Part shown: positions 18,108-27,665 of the stretch, in pieces
Numbering within the stretch: the first letter of the stretch is position 1
Layout: every line of letters begins with the position of its first letter
From: Sphingobium sp. AP50
GTDB lineage: Bacteria; Pseudomonadota; Alphaproteobacteria; Sphingomonadales; Sphingomonadaceae
DNA length: 64,000 nt
NCBI RefSeq assembly: GCF_900109095.1
Contig: NZ_FNYZ01000002.1
Coordinates: 248,001-312,000, forward strand
Direction: 5' to 3'
Notes under the pieces: model-generated
Told to the model about the DNA's origin: nothing
The model's input: the letters and a program-made list of their open reading frames with translations, nothing else
The model's database searches: none
Made by a program: the position numbers and the translations under genes

Positions 18108-19244
18108 CTACAGACGCGGTAGCCTGATGGCGAATAGGCTTCCCGATATTGCATCGCTGGATTTCAAGACAATGTCGCCATTGTGCAATTGAACCAACTG
18201 TTTGACGAGCGCGAGACCGATACCCAGCCCCTCTTGCGTTGCTTTGTTGCCCGACTGCACCTGCGCGAAGAGATCGAAAATCCTCGCCTGCATATCCGCC
18301 GGAATGCCTATGCCATTATCGGCAATTTCGATCTCTATCCAATCGTCGCCAGCCAAAAGGGTCAGCCGGATCGCCCCGCCAGACGGCGTATATTTGGCGG
18401 CATTGTTGAGCAGATTGCTGACGATCTGTGCGACGCGCGTGTAATCGACCTCCATCCAGATCGGCGTGTCGGGCATAGTGACGGTCAGAGCATGGCCACC
18501 CGCGTCGATCGAGGGCTGGCTAGCCTCGATCGCGAAGGTCAGGGCGTCTTGAAGGACGACCCTTTCCTTGTTGAGCGAGATTTTCCCCTGATCGATACGG
18601 GCAATGTCGAGCAGATCCTCGACAAGGCGGGAGACATGGCGGACATGGCGGTCCATCTGACTACGGATAGACCGCGCAGCATCTGTCCCCTCGCGCCGTT
18701 CGAGCAGGTGCAGCCCGGCGCCAAGCGCCATGATGGGATTGCGCAATTCATGGCCAAGGATCGCCAGAAATTCATTCTTTCGGCGATCCGCGCCCTGCAG
18801 CGCCTGTGCGAGCATGGCCAGTTCGTCGCGCTGCGCCACGATCTGCCGACGCTGCTGATAAAGATCGAAGAAGACGTTGGCCTTCGAACGGAGAATATCG
18901 GCCTCGATCGGCTTATGGATGAAATCGACAGCCCCCGCTTCATAGCCGCGGAAGCGTCGTTGCAGGTCGGCGCTGCCGGCGGTGAGGAAGATGATCGGGA
19001 TATGGCGGGCGCGTTCATTGCCGCGCATGAACTCCGCCAGCTCGAACCCGTCCATGCCCGGCATCTGCACATCAAGCAGCGCCAGCGCGACATCATGGAC
19101 CAGCAGCAGTTCGAGCGCTTCCTCACCGGAGCAGGCCTTGAGGCAATGCAGGCCATCGCGCTGGAGCAGCGCCTCAAGCGCGAGCAGATTTTCCTCCAGA
19201 TCGTCGACCAGGAGAAAGTGCACGGGTGGGGCTTGGCTGGTCAT
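18108..19244 (-). CDS. Response regulator receiver fused to histidine kinase
   Basis: The 378-residue protein reads receiver first (phosphoacceptor D58 in LALLDVQMPG), a helical linker, then a HisKA domain with H165 (LAILGHELRNP), and an ATPase with N-box (VSNLLNNAAKYTP) and G-boxes (IADNGIGIP, GLGIGLALVK). No membrane segment, so it is cytosolic. It is the last gene of the chemosensory-like operon; its start overlaps the CheB stop by four bases. A receiver-kinase of this order can relay phosphate between two-component proteins. Confidence 0.88.
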   Translation of the reverse strand: MTSQAPPVHFLLVDDLEENLLALEALLQRDGLHCLKACSGEEALELLLVHDVALALLDVQMPGMDGFELAEFMRGNERARHIPIIFLTAGSADLQRRFRGYEAGAVDFIHKPIEADILRSKANVFFDLYQQRRQIVAQRDELAMLAQALQGADRRKNEFLAILGHELRNPIMALGAGLHLLERREGTDAARSIRSQMDRHVRHVSRLVEDLLDIARIDQGKISLNKERVVLQDALTFAIEASQPSIDAGGHALTVTMPDTPIWMEVDYTRVAQIVSNLLNNAAKYTPSGGAIRLTLLAGDDWIEIEIADNGIGIPADMQARIFDLFAQVQSGNKATQEGLGIGLALVKQLVQLHNGDIVLKSSDAISGSLFAIRLPRL

Positions 19245-19816
19245 CGGGCTGTCAGTCCCACAAGATAGGCGAGAATATCGTTGAGCGGCATGATGTGCGC
19301 GGTTGGGCAGGCGGCGAGCGCGGCGGCCGGCATGGTCGGCACCTGCGCGGTCGCGGGATCTTCGACGATGATAGTGCCGCCGGCGTCGGCCACAGCACGC
19401 ACCCCTTCGGCCCCGTCATGATTGGCACCGGTCATGACGATCGCGGCCAGCGCCGGGCCGAAAGCATCGGCGGCGGTTTCGAACAGGACGTCGATCGCGG
19501 GACGGGAATGATTGACTGCCTCGTCCGAGGAGAGGGCCAGCGATCGTTCCGCCTCGACCAGCAGATGATAGTCGGAGGGCGCGAAATAGACGGTGCCATT
19601 GGCGATCGGTTCCTTGTCCTCCGCCTCCTTGACGCGTAACCGGCAGCGATCCTGGAACAAGGTCACCAGCGCATTGGCGCGATCGGGCGGCACATGGACG
19701 ACGATCAGGATCGGCACGATCATGTCAGCCGGCAAGGCGGGAAGGATGTGCAGCAGCGCCTGTACGGCACCGGCCGATGCGCCGATCGCGACTGCTTCGA
19801 TCGGGATCGCGCTCAT
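19241..19816 (-). CDS. cheB: Stand-alone CheB-type methylesterase domain
   Basis: The 191-residue protein contains only the CheB catalytic domain. The active-site serine is in AIGASAGAVQAL (about residue 14), histidine in VVHVPP and aspartate in MTGANHDGAEGV. The usual N-terminal receiver domain is missing, so activity would need another control, for example interaction with the receivers encoded next door. Overlaps both neighbours by four bases. Confidence 0.88.
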   Translation of the reverse strand: MSAIPIEAVAIGASAGAVQALLHILPALPADMIVPILIVVHVPPDRANALVTLFQDRCRLRVKEAEDKEPIANGTVYFAPSDYHLLVEAERSLALSSDEAVNHSRPAIDVLFETAADAFGPALAAIVMTGANHDGAEGVRAVADAGGTIIVEDPATAQVPTMPAAALAACPTAHIMPLNDILAYLVGLTAR

Positions 19817-20637
19817 GCGTCGCGCCTCTGGTAGATTTTCTCTTCCCTCACATAGTCGGAAAAACCATCGGCATGGGCAGAGAAGCGCAGGCTTTCCTTA
19901 GATCCGAGGCCAAGAAAGCCCTTGCGCGCAAGCGAGCCGCGGAACAGGCCCAGCGCCCGGTCCTGCAACGGCCGGTCGAAATAGATGAGGACGTTGCGGC
20001 AGGAAATGAGATGCATTTCCGCAAAGACCGCGTCGGTCACAAGACTGTGATCGGAGAAGACGACCTGCGCGCGCAGGCTTTTGTCGAACACCGCGCGACC
20101 ATAATCGGCAGTATAATAGTCCGACAGGGAATTGCGGGCGCCCGATTTCTGGTGATTCTCGGTGAATTTGCGGATTTCGCTGAGCGGGTAGACGCCGGCT
20201 TCGGCGGCTTTGAGGGCGTCAGGGTTGATGTCCGTCGCGTAGAAGAGCGTGCGCTGGTCCAGCCCTTCTTCGCGGAACAGGATGGAGAGGGAATAAAGTT
20301 CCTCGCCATTGCTGCACCCGGCAACCCAGACCCTGAGCGAGGGATAGGTTTTGAGATGCGGGATCACCTTTTCCCGCAGCGCGCGGAAATAGGAGGGGTC
20401 GCGAAACATCTCGCTGACCTGCACGGTCAGATAGTTGAGCAGCCGGGGCAAGGTCGCCGGATCGTGCAGCAACCGATCCTGCATCGCGGAGATGCTGGCG
20501 AAGCCGAGTTGCGTGCGTGCCTGCAACACGCGCCGTTTAATCGAGGCGCGGGCATAATGGCGGAAATCATAATGATAGCGCTGGTAGATCGCCTCCAACA
20601 GCAGCGCGATCTCGATATCCTCGACGGCGTCTCCCAT
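19813..20637 (-). CDS. cheR: CheR-type protein-glutamate methyltransferase
   Basis: The 274-residue protein shows the CheR N-terminal helical part and SAM-binding domain: VWVAGCSNGEELYSLSILF (motif I), FYATDINPDALK and LISCRNVLIYFD. It methylates glutamates of chemoreceptor-like proteins. No methyl-accepting protein is encoded in this window. The start shares one base with the hybrid kinase stop (TGATG), so the proteins are probably made together; CheR/CheB acting on the hybrid kinase or its coiled coil is a possibility, not shown. Confidence 0.9.
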   Translation of the reverse strand: MGDAVEDIEIALLLEAIYQRYHYDFRHYARASIKRRVLQARTQLGFASISAMQDRLLHDPATLPRLLNYLTVQVSEMFRDPSYFRALREKVIPHLKTYPSLRVWVAGCSNGEELYSLSILFREEGLDQRTLFYATDINPDALKAAEAGVYPLSEIRKFTENHQKSGARNSLSDYYTADYGRAVFDKSLRAQVVFSDHSLVTDAVFAEMHLISCRNVLIYFDRPLQDRALGLFRGSLARKGFLGLGSKESLRFSAHADGFSDYVREEKIYQRRDA

Positions 20638-23600
20638 CAGCGCGGCATCCAGACGCGGACCAGCGACAGCAGTTTGTCGACATCGATCGGCTTGGCCATA
20701 TAGTCGTTAGCGCCCGCTTCCAGACAACGCTGCTGGTCGTCCGGCATCGCCTTGGCGGTTAGCATGACGATTGACAAATCCTTCCAGCGCGCGTCGCCCC
20801 GGATCGCGCGCGTGGCGGTCAGGCCGTCCATCACGGGCATCATCACGTCCATCAGGACCAGGTCGATGCGCTTTGTCGAATCGGCCGACGAAGCGTCCAG
20901 CGCATCGATCGCCTCCTGCCCGTTACGAGCGATCTGGACGACCGCGCCGCGCGGTTCCAGTACGCTGGTCAGCGAATAGACATTGCGCACGTCATCCTCG
21001 ACGATGAGGATACGGCGCCCCTCCAGCGCGGCATCGCGGTGCCGCGCCTTCTGGATCAGCTTGCGCTGTTCGGTCGGCAGTTCGGATACGATCTGGTGCA
21101 GGAAGAGCGAGACTTCATCGAGCAGGCGCTCAGGCGACTTGGCGCCCTTGATGATGATCGAACTGGAATAACGGCGCAGCCGCTGCTCGTCGTCGGCGGA
21201 CAGATCACGGCCGGTATAGACGATCACCGGCGGGAAGCCATGGGTACCATCGCGGCTGAGCGTTTCGAGCAGGCTGTAGCCGGAGGCGTCGGGCAGCGAC
21301 AGATCCAGCACCATGCAATCATAGGTCTGCTGCCGCAGCTGTTCCAGACATTCCGCCGCGGTACCGACGCCCACGGTTTCGACGTCGCCCGACTGGAGCA
21401 GCCTGCCGACGGCATCGCGCTGGACCGCATCATCCTCGACGATAAGGACACGGCGCATCCGGGTCGCGAGCTTCGCCTGCAACCCTGTCAGCACTTCGGC
21501 CAGTTGATCGCGCCGCACCGGCTTTACCAGATAGCCGATTGCGCCAAGCGACAGCGCCGTCTGGCTATGGTCGGAGGCGGACACGACATGGATCGGGATA
21601 TGCCGGGTGTCGTCATCATGCTTCAGCCGGTCGAGCACGGTCAGGCCCGACTGGTCGGGCAGGCCAAGGTCGAGCACGACGGCGCTGGGCCTGAACTTGC
21701 GGGCGAGATGAACCGCCTCCTCGGCGGTGCCAGCGACGATGCACTGGAAGCCCATTTCGCGCGACAGGTCGCAAACGATCGAGGCGAAGCTCTGGTCATC
21801 CTCGATCACCAGCAGCAGGCGGCGCCCTTCAGCCAGCATGTCGCGATCATCTTCGATCGCCCAGCTGGTGGTCGCCATCTGGCTTGGCGGCTGCGCGGGC
21901 GCAGGGGCGGCTTGGGCGATGGTGGGCGGCGCTGTCTCACGCGGCGCGACGGTCGCGGCATCATAGGCGATCGGGATGGTAAGGCTGAACTGGCTGCCCT
22001 TGCCCGGCTCGCTCTTCAGGCTGATCCGGCCGCCGAGCAGGCGCGCCAGTTCGCGCGAGATGGAGAGGCCAAGCCCGGTGCCGCCATAGCGCCGGCTGAT
22101 CGTACCGTCGGCCTGGTGGAAAGCGGCGAAGATGCTGTCCTGCTGTTCGGCGGAAATGCCGATGCCGGTATCGGCCACCTCCAGCGCCAGCCGATCCCCC
22201 GCCACCCGCGACAAGGTGAACTGCACGCGGCCACGCTCGGTGAATTTGAAGGCGTTGGAGAGCAGGTTCTTCAGTATCTGCTCCAGCCGCAGCCGGTCGG
22301 ATTCGAAGACGGCAGGCATGTCTTCGGCGACGACGATGTCGAAGCCCAGCCGGCGTTCGTCGGCGACCGGCTGGAACAGCTGGCGAATATCGCCGACCAG
22401 TCGTTGCACCGACAGGGTTTCAGGCTGGATTTCGACATGACCCGCCTCGATCTTCGACAGGTCGAGAATATCGTTGATGAGCGTCAGCAGATCATTGCCG
22501 GAGGATTCGATCGTGCGGGCATATTTGACCTGATCGGCGGACAACGTCCCTTCCGGATTGTCGCCCAGCAGCTTGGAAAGGATCAGCAGCGAGTTGAGCG
22601 GGGTGCGCAGCTCATGCGACATATTGGCGAGGAAGTCGGACTTATACTGGCTCGCCTGCTCCAGTTCGCGCGCCTTGAGTTGGAGCGAGGCGCCGGCCCG
22701 TTCCAACTCATCCCGCTGCGTTTCCAGCGTCTGGGCCTGTTCCTCCAACTGGCTGTTGGTCTGTTCCAGTTCGACCTGCTGCTGTTCCAGCCGAACCTGC
22801 GATTCCTTGAGCGCCCGCCCCTGCTCTTCCAGTTCCTCATTGGACACGCGCAGTTCTTCGCTTTGCGCCTGCAATTCGCCCGCCTGTCGCTGGGTTTCCT
22901 CCAGCGCATCCTGAAGCTGCGATCGGAAGCGCGCAGAGCGCAAGGCGATGCCGATCGCCGCCGACGCCTGATCGAGCAGGTCCAGGATCCGGCTATCGAC
23001 CCGGTCGAAGAAGCCCAGTTCCAGCACGGCATTGACGACCTCGTCCGCCTTGGCCGGTACGATGACCAGATGCCGGGGCTTGTCGCGGCCCAAGGCAGAG
23101 CCAATGGTCAGATAGCCGTCGGGAATGTCGTGGATCAGCATCGGGCGCCCTTCGGCAGCGACCTGACCCAGCAAGCCTTCCTTGACACCAAAGATAGTCG
23201 GCACATCGGCGTCCATCGGCACGCCCATAATGGCGGTACGATGGAAATGGCCGCGTTCTCCCTTGAACACGGCGCCGCCCCGCGCGCCAAGATAGGTGGA
23301 GAGAAAAGCCAGGATTGCTTCCGACAGATCCTCGACCGACTTGTCGCCGCGCATCGCGTCAGCCAATCCCATCTGCCCCGCCTGAAGCCAGACCTGCCGC
23401 ACCCGCGCACGATTGGCCCGCCGCAACAGCATGAAGATGATGATGGTCAGCGCCCAGCCCAGTAAAGCCGACGCCACGCCGCCGGTGATCGCCATGCGCG
23501 ATGCCGCGTTCATCTCCTCAATGCGAATCTGACGCAGCCGCAATTCCTCTTGCGCCATTGCGCCAAGTTGAGTGCGGATAGCGTCCATTTCGATCTTGCC

Positions 23601-24047
23601 GCGATCGGTGGTGACGACGGCAAGTGCCGCCTGAAACCCCTGCGTGCGGCGCAGATCGATGGTTTCGCGCAGTTCCGCCAGCTTGGCGTCTATATGACGG
23701 CGCAGCCCGACGATATTGGTCTGCTGTGTCGGATTGTCGCGTGTCAGGTCGGTTACGGTTTTCAGCCCATCGCCCACGGCTGTCGTAGCGCTTTTATAGG
23801 GATCGAGATAGCTGTCCGCCCCGGTGAGCAGAAAGCCGCGCTGGCCGGTTTCGGCGTCCTGCGTCGCAGACAAGAGATCGTCCAGCGCGATCAGCACCAT
23901 ATGGGTGTGACGGATGGATTCATTGCTGGCGCGCAGTGTCTCAATATTCCGATAAGCGGTAAGGCCGCTGATGAGAAAGAAGAGGAGGCCAAGCGACAGG
24001 CCTGCGATCGACCAGATGCGTCCGCCGATACCGGAATTAAGGTTCAA
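20637..24047 (-). CDS. CHASE3-GAF hybrid histidine kinase with three receiver domains
   Basis: From the preferred TTG at 24047 (behind AGGAAAG) the product has 1136 residues: TM helix 13-30, CHASE3 sensor about 36-175, TM 188-207, GAF about 230-370, a glutamine/glutamate-rich coiled coil 375-465, HisKA with H478 (LANMSHELRTPLN), ATPase to about 700, then three receivers (VLDLGLP, VLDLSLP, VLMDVMMP). No ATG occurs nearby; longer upstream forms would run through the preceding gene's intergenic part. The inner-membrane sensor probably feeds the CheR, CheB and receiver-kinase proteins encoded in overlap downstream. The signal is unknown. Confidence 0.9.
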   Translation of the reverse strand: MNLNSGIGGRIWSIAGLSLGLLFFLISGLTAYRNIETLRASNESIRHTHMVLIALDDLLSATQDAETGQRGFLLTGADSYLDPYKSATTAVGDGLKTVTDLTRDNPTQQTNIVGLRRHIDAKLAELRETIDLRRTQGFQAALAVVTTDRGKIEMDAIRTQLGAMAQEELRLRQIRIEEMNAASRMAITGGVASALLGWALTIIIFMLLRRANRARVRQVWLQAGQMGLADAMRGDKSVEDLSEAILAFLSTYLGARGGAVFKGERGHFHRTAIMGVPMDADVPTIFGVKEGLLGQVAAEGRPMLIHDIPDGYLTIGSALGRDKPRHLVIVPAKADEVVNAVLELGFFDRVDSRILDLLDQASAAIGIALRSARFRSQLQDALEETQRQAGELQAQSEELRVSNEELEEQGRALKESQVRLEQQQVELEQTNSQLEEQAQTLETQRDELERAGASLQLKARELEQASQYKSDFLANMSHELRTPLNSLLILSKLLGDNPEGTLSADQVKYARTIESSGNDLLTLINDILDLSKIEAGHVEIQPETLSVQRLVGDIRQLFQPVADERRLGFDIVVAEDMPAVFESDRLRLEQILKNLLSNAFKFTERGRVQFTLSRVAGDRLALEVADTGIGISAEQQDSIFAAFHQADGTISRRYGGTGLGLSISRELARLLGGRISLKSEPGKGSQFSLTIPIAYDAATVAPRETAPPTIAQAAPAPAQPPSQMATTSWAIEDDRDMLAEGRRLLLVIEDDQSFASIVCDLSREMGFQCIVAGTAEEAVHLARKFRPSAVVLDLGLPDQSGLTVLDRLKHDDDTRHIPIHVVSASDHSQTALSLGAIGYLVKPVRRDQLAEVLTGLQAKLATRMRRVLIVEDDAVQRDAVGRLLQSGDVETVGVGTAAECLEQLRQQTYDCMVLDLSLPDASGYSLLETLSRDGTHGFPPVIVYTGRDLSADDEQRLRRYSSSIIIKGAKSPERLLDEVSLFLHQIVSELPTEQRKLIQKARHRDAALEGRRILIVEDDVRNVYSLTSVLEPRGAVVQIARNGQEAIDALDASSADSTKRIDLVLMDVMMPVMDGLTATRAIRGDARWKDLSIVMLTAKAMPDDQQRCLEAGANDYMAKPIDVDKLLSLVRVWMPR

Positions 24048-24111
24048 GCTGGTGTCTTTCCTGAAGAGGCAGCCCGGCAGGGGCGCAGCAGAGATAGCGG
24101 TTGGTTTCTGG

Positions 24112-24501
24112 TCATTGCAACGCCTGGACAAGGGCCTGGGCAAAGGCGCCCGCCAGTTCTTCCGGCCGATAGGGCTTGGGCAGGAAAAGGCTACCCGCAG
24201 GCAGATCTTCTGCACTCGGACGGACCTTGCCCGATGTGATGACGACAGGGATTGAAGGCCATAAGTGGCGAACGCGCTTTGCCAGGGCCAGACCGTCGCA
24301 TCTGCCGGGCATATCGATGTCGGTAAAGACCAGATCGACGTCCGGATGCTGGTCCAGAAGGTTCAACGCTTCGTCGCTGTTACCCGCTTCCAGCACGGCA
24401 TAGCCCTGCTCGGCGGCGATATCGGCCGCGAGCATCCTGATCAGACATTCATCCTCGACGATCAGGATGTGCGCTAATGGCGCGGTTTGGACCAACGACA
24501 C
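24112..24501 (-). CDS. Single-domain response regulator
   Basis: From the GTG at 24501, which follows GGAG by six bases, the product has 129 residues and is just a receiver domain: HILIVEDECLIRML, D61 in VFTDIDMPG, VVITSGK and LPKPYRPEEL. An ATG 111 bases upstream would add a low-complexity, non-conserved extension. It reads in the same direction as the hybrid kinase, 64 bp upstream of it, and is a likely phosphate carrier in this system. No output domain. Confidence 0.85.
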   Translation of the reverse strand: MSLVQTAPLAHILIVEDECLIRMLAADIAAEQGYAVLEAGNSDEALNLLDQHPDVDLVFTDIDMPGRCDGLALAKRVRHLWPSIPVVITSGKVRPSAEDLPAGSLFLPKPYRPEELAGAFAQALVQALQ

Positions 24502-24663
24502 ACAGATCTCCGCATCGGCGCCTTGCGCTCCCCCAACGGATCTGTGAATGCCCCCACTGTCCGATTGAACGACGAGTTCGGGAAACGCTGGCCGCGCCAA
24601 AAGTTCCATCAAATGATGACAGCCCGAAAATTATTATGGCATGGGGGTGTGCTCAAGGCCTGC

Positions 24664-25305
24664 TTACGGCACCGCGCCGCGGCTGGCGGCCATGAGATAG
24701 GCGTGACAGGCCTGGGGCAATTCGCGGCGCAATCGGGCGAAATTCTCTTCCGACGACTCGGCCTCCATAACCACCCGGACGGAGCCGCCCAGCAGCGCCG
24801 CAAGCATGAAAGCCACGGATGGCCGGTCCGCGATGTGCGCATCGCAGGCGCTGGCGAGCAGCGCATCGATCACCTCCGTCATGCACCGCGCCGCCCGGCT
24901 CAACAGTTCAGACAGGTCAAATTCGGCCGCGATGCCGTAGATGGCGCGGGACGCGACCATGTCTGCCATCTTCGCGTCCAGCCAGGCAGCGGCCACGCCA
25001 TGGGCAATCGTCTTGAGGTCGCCGCCCATCAACTGGGTTGCCGCGTCTTGCATCGCCGTTTCGATCAGATGGAACTGACGCTCGACCAGCGCGAAGAGCA
25101 GCGCCTGTTTGTGCGGATAATATTGGTACATCGTCCCCACGGAGACGCCGGCGCGCTCCGCCACTCGCGTCGTGGTCAGGCGCCCGACACCGCCGCTCAG
25201 CAAAACCTGAATGGTTGCCAGGTGAATGGCCTCGATCGTGACGGCAGAGCGCGTCTGTTGCGGCGTTTTCCGTGGCTTGAGCAAGGCAGGCGGCGGGCGG
25301 TTCAT
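24664..25305 (-). CDS. TetR family transcriptional regulator
   Basis: The 213-residue protein starts MNRPPPALLKPRKTPQQTRS and has a TetR HTH (TTTRVAERAGVSVGTMYQYYPHKQALLF) at residues about 38-66, followed by a helical ligand domain. An ATG 27 bases upstream is in frame but lies in the promoter region. It is divergent from an SDR gene, 67 bp apart, which is probably its target. Ligand unknown. Confidence 0.9.
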   Translation of the reverse strand: MNRPPPALLKPRKTPQQTRSAVTIEAIHLATIQVLLSGGVGRLTTTRVAERAGVSVGTMYQYYPHKQALLFALVERQFHLIETAMQDAATQLMGGDLKTIAHGVAAAWLDAKMADMVASRAIYGIAAEFDLSELLSRAARCMTEVIDALLASACDAHIADRPSVAFMLAALLGGSVRVVMEAESSEENFARLRRELPQACHAYLMAASRGAVP

Positions 25306-25372
25306 ATGCGAATACCAAAGCTGAAGGATCATTCATATCTATGGCGCAGCAATGGTCCTCTGCAAGGAGCTT

Positions 25373-26131
25373 ATGATGAAAACTGTCCTCATCACCGGTT
25401 GTTCGACCGGTTTCGGTCGCGACACGGCTATCCATTTCCTCGATCAGGGCTGGCGCGTTGTCGCGACCATGCGCAACCCGGCCGCCAATAGTCTGCCCAT
25501 GTCGGATCGGCTGATCGTCCTTCAGCTCGATGTCACGAATGCGGACAGTATTGCGGCTGCCATCGCGCAGGCCGGGCCGATCGACGTGCTGGTCAACAAT
25601 GCCGGTTTCGGCTGGCTGAATGCGGTGGAGGGCACGCCGCTCGACACAGTGCGTGCCCTGTTCGAAACCAATTTGTTCGGTGCGATCGCGATGATGCAGG
25701 CGGTTCTGCCCGGCATGCGCGAGCAACGTTCGGGCGTGATCGTCAATGTCAGTTCCAGTTCGCTCTACAAGCCTTTGCCCCTGCTGTCGGCCTATCGCGC
25801 CAGCAAGGCGGCGATGAATGCGCTCACCGAATCCGCCGCCCATGAACTGGCGCCATTCGGCATCAGAGTTCGGGTCGTCATGCCCGGCATGGCGCCATCG
25901 ACCAGTTTCAGTGGCACGGCCCAGGGCCATGTCATGGGCGCCGGCGGCTTTCCTGAAGCCTATGCAGACTATGCACAGGCAACCTTTGCGGCGATGATGC
26001 AGGCGGCCAACGGCCCGGTCACCGTGGGGCAGGATGTCGCGGACGCAATCTTCCGCGCGGCGACCGATGCCGACTGTCCGGCCGTGCTGCCCGCCGGTGC
26101 CGATGCCGTCGCCTGGGCAAAGGGGGAATGA
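25373..26131 (+). CDS. Short-chain dehydrogenase/reductase
   Basis: The 252-residue protein starts MMKTVLITGCSTGFGRDTAI behind AAGGAG. It has the TGxxxGxG cofactor motif, NNAG (DVLVNNAGFGW), the catalytic serine (VNVSSSS) and YRASK. The sequence around ITGCSTGFG and the long C-terminus resemble the classical SDRs of unknown substrate that are regulated by TetR proteins. Its stop overlaps the start of the metallo-hydrolase (ATGA), so both belong to one operon. Confidence 0.9.
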   Translation: MMKTVLITGCSTGFGRDTAIHFLDQGWRVVATMRNPAANSLPMSDRLIVLQLDVTNADSIAAAIAQAGPIDVLVNNAGFGWLNAVEGTPLDTVRALFETNLFGAIAMMQAVLPGMREQRSGVIVNVSSSSLYKPLPLLSAYRASKAAMNALTESAAHELAPFGIRVRVVMPGMAPSTSFSGTAQGHVMGAGGFPEAYADYAQATFAAMMQAANGPVTVGQDVADAIFRAATDADCPAVLPAGADAVAWAKGE

Positions 26132-27138
26132 CCGCACAGGAGCCCGGCCCCATGTCGTCCCGAAACCGCTATTATTCCGGTCCCGCCTCCCCCCATTTTG
26201 ATGGGCATCGTTTCATGAACCCCGCCGGGGAACCGGAGACGGACCGGTCGCTGCGCGATATTCTGCGCTGGTATCGCACGGCGCCAAAAAATCCATGGCC
26301 CAGCGCCGTACCGGTGTCCCCCATCGTTCCGGCCGAACGGGTGGAAGGGTTGTGCATCACCATGGTCGGCCATGCCACTCTGCTGATCCAGACGGGCAGG
26401 CTCAACATCCTGACCGATCCGGTCTGGTCCGACCGTGCCAGTCCGATCGCCTTTGCCGGGCCACGTCGCGTGAACCCTCCGGGCATAAGGATGGCCGATC
26501 TGCCGCCCATCGATGCCATCCTGCTGTCCCATAATCATTATGATCATCTGGACCTCTCGACTTTGAAGGATCTTCAGGCGCGGCATCGTCCACAGATCAT
26601 CACCCCGCTGGGTAATGACAGCATCATTCGCCACCACATTCCCGACGCCCGCGTCGACACGGGGGATTGGTTCGATCGTTTCGACATCGCCCCGGCGGCC
26701 GAAGTGCATATCGTGCCGGCGCTGCACTGGTCGTCCCGTGGTGCCCGCGACCGGCGCATGGCCCTGTGGGGCGGCTTCATGCTCCGGGCCTCTGGCAGGA
26801 CAATCTATTTCGCTGGCGACACAGGCTATGGCACCGGCGCGATCTTTCGCGACCTGCGCGCACGCTTTGGGCCGGTCGATGTCGCCATCCTCCCGATCGG
26901 CGCCTATGCGCCGCGCTGGTTCATGGCGGCACAGCATGCCGACCCCGACGACGCCATCCAGATCATGCTGGACTTGGAAGCGCGGGCGGCGATCGGCATG
27001 CATTGGGGAACGTTCAAGCTGACGGATGAACCCTGGGACGAGCCTGCGCAGCGTCTGACCGCAGGTTTGTGCGCACGCAACATCGATGCGGCCAGATTCA
27101 TCTCCATGCAACCCGCAGAACAGGCCGACTTCACATGA
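26128..27138 (+). CDS. MBL-fold metallo-hydrolase, NAPE-PLD-like
   Basis: This 336-residue protein has the metal motif HNHYDH (LLSHNHYDHLDL) near residue 135, ITPLGND, ALHWSSRG and YFAGDTGYG, the pattern of the phospholipase D-like branch of metallo-beta-lactamase enzymes. Hydrolysis of a phosphodiester or lactone is likely; the substrate is not known. Overlaps the SDR stop by four bases and is probably cotranscribed with it. Confidence 0.85.
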   Translation: MTAQEPGPMSSRNRYYSGPASPHFDGHRFMNPAGEPETDRSLRDILRWYRTAPKNPWPSAVPVSPIVPAERVEGLCITMVGHATLLIQTGRLNILTDPVWSDRASPIAFAGPRRVNPPGIRMADLPPIDAILLSHNHYDHLDLSTLKDLQARHRPQIITPLGNDSIIRHHIPDARVDTGDWFDRFDIAPAAEVHIVPALHWSSRGARDRRMALWGGFMLRASGRTIYFAGDTGYGTGAIFRDLRARFGPVDVAILPIGAYAPRWFMAAQHADPDDAIQIMLDLEARAAIGMHWGTFKLTDEPWDEPAQRLTAGLCARNIDAARFISMQPAEQADFT

Positions 27139-27192
27139 GGATCGTCATTCTACCTCTAATCGGTCGTTCGATGGCCGAAACAGGCCTTCGCT

Positions 27193-27665
27193 CTATAGCC
27201 CGAATGCGCTCAGCCCCGGATGATCGTCAGGCCGGCGCCCCTGCGTCCAGTGGAATTTGCGCTCCGCCGCTCTGATCGGTGCGTCGTTGATGCAGGCAAG
27301 GCGTCTGCGCATCAGTCCGCTCTCGTCAAACTCCCAATTCTCGTTGCCATAGGACCGGAGCCAGTTGCCGCTGTCGTCATGCCATTCATAGGCGAAACGC
27401 ACCGCGATGCGGTTGTCGGCAAAGCCCATAATTCCTTGATCAGCCGATAATCCAGTTCGCGCTACCATTTGCGGGTGAGGAAGGTGATGATCACGGAGCG
27501 GCCATTGATGAACTCGGCACGGTTCCGCCACTGGCTGAGCGGCGTATAAGCCATGGCGGCCCTGGCCGGATCGCGGCTGTTCCAGCCATCCTCGGCCAGG
27601 CGTACCTTCTTGGTCGTGCTCTCCAAAGTGAAAGGCGGCAGGGGTGGTCTGATATCATCCATCAT
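27193..27665 (-). pseudogene. DUF1348 / NTF2-like gene with stop codon and frameshift
   Basis: The first part ([20 protein letters not shown] to IITFLTRKW) and the second part ([18 protein letters not shown] to the C-terminus [14 protein letters not shown]) together match one DUF1348 protein. Between them, TAG at 27462-27464 replaces what should be a sense codon before [14 protein letters not shown] one-base deletion near 27423 then shifts the frame into the second part. Two independent lesions make a working product very unlikely. It follows directly on the flavoprotein remnant. Confidence 0.85.

Noticed and set aside
21039..23465. 808-codon plus-strand frame over the hybrid kinase
   Set aside because: Antisense shadow of a clear multi-domain kinase; no domain or ribosome-binding site.
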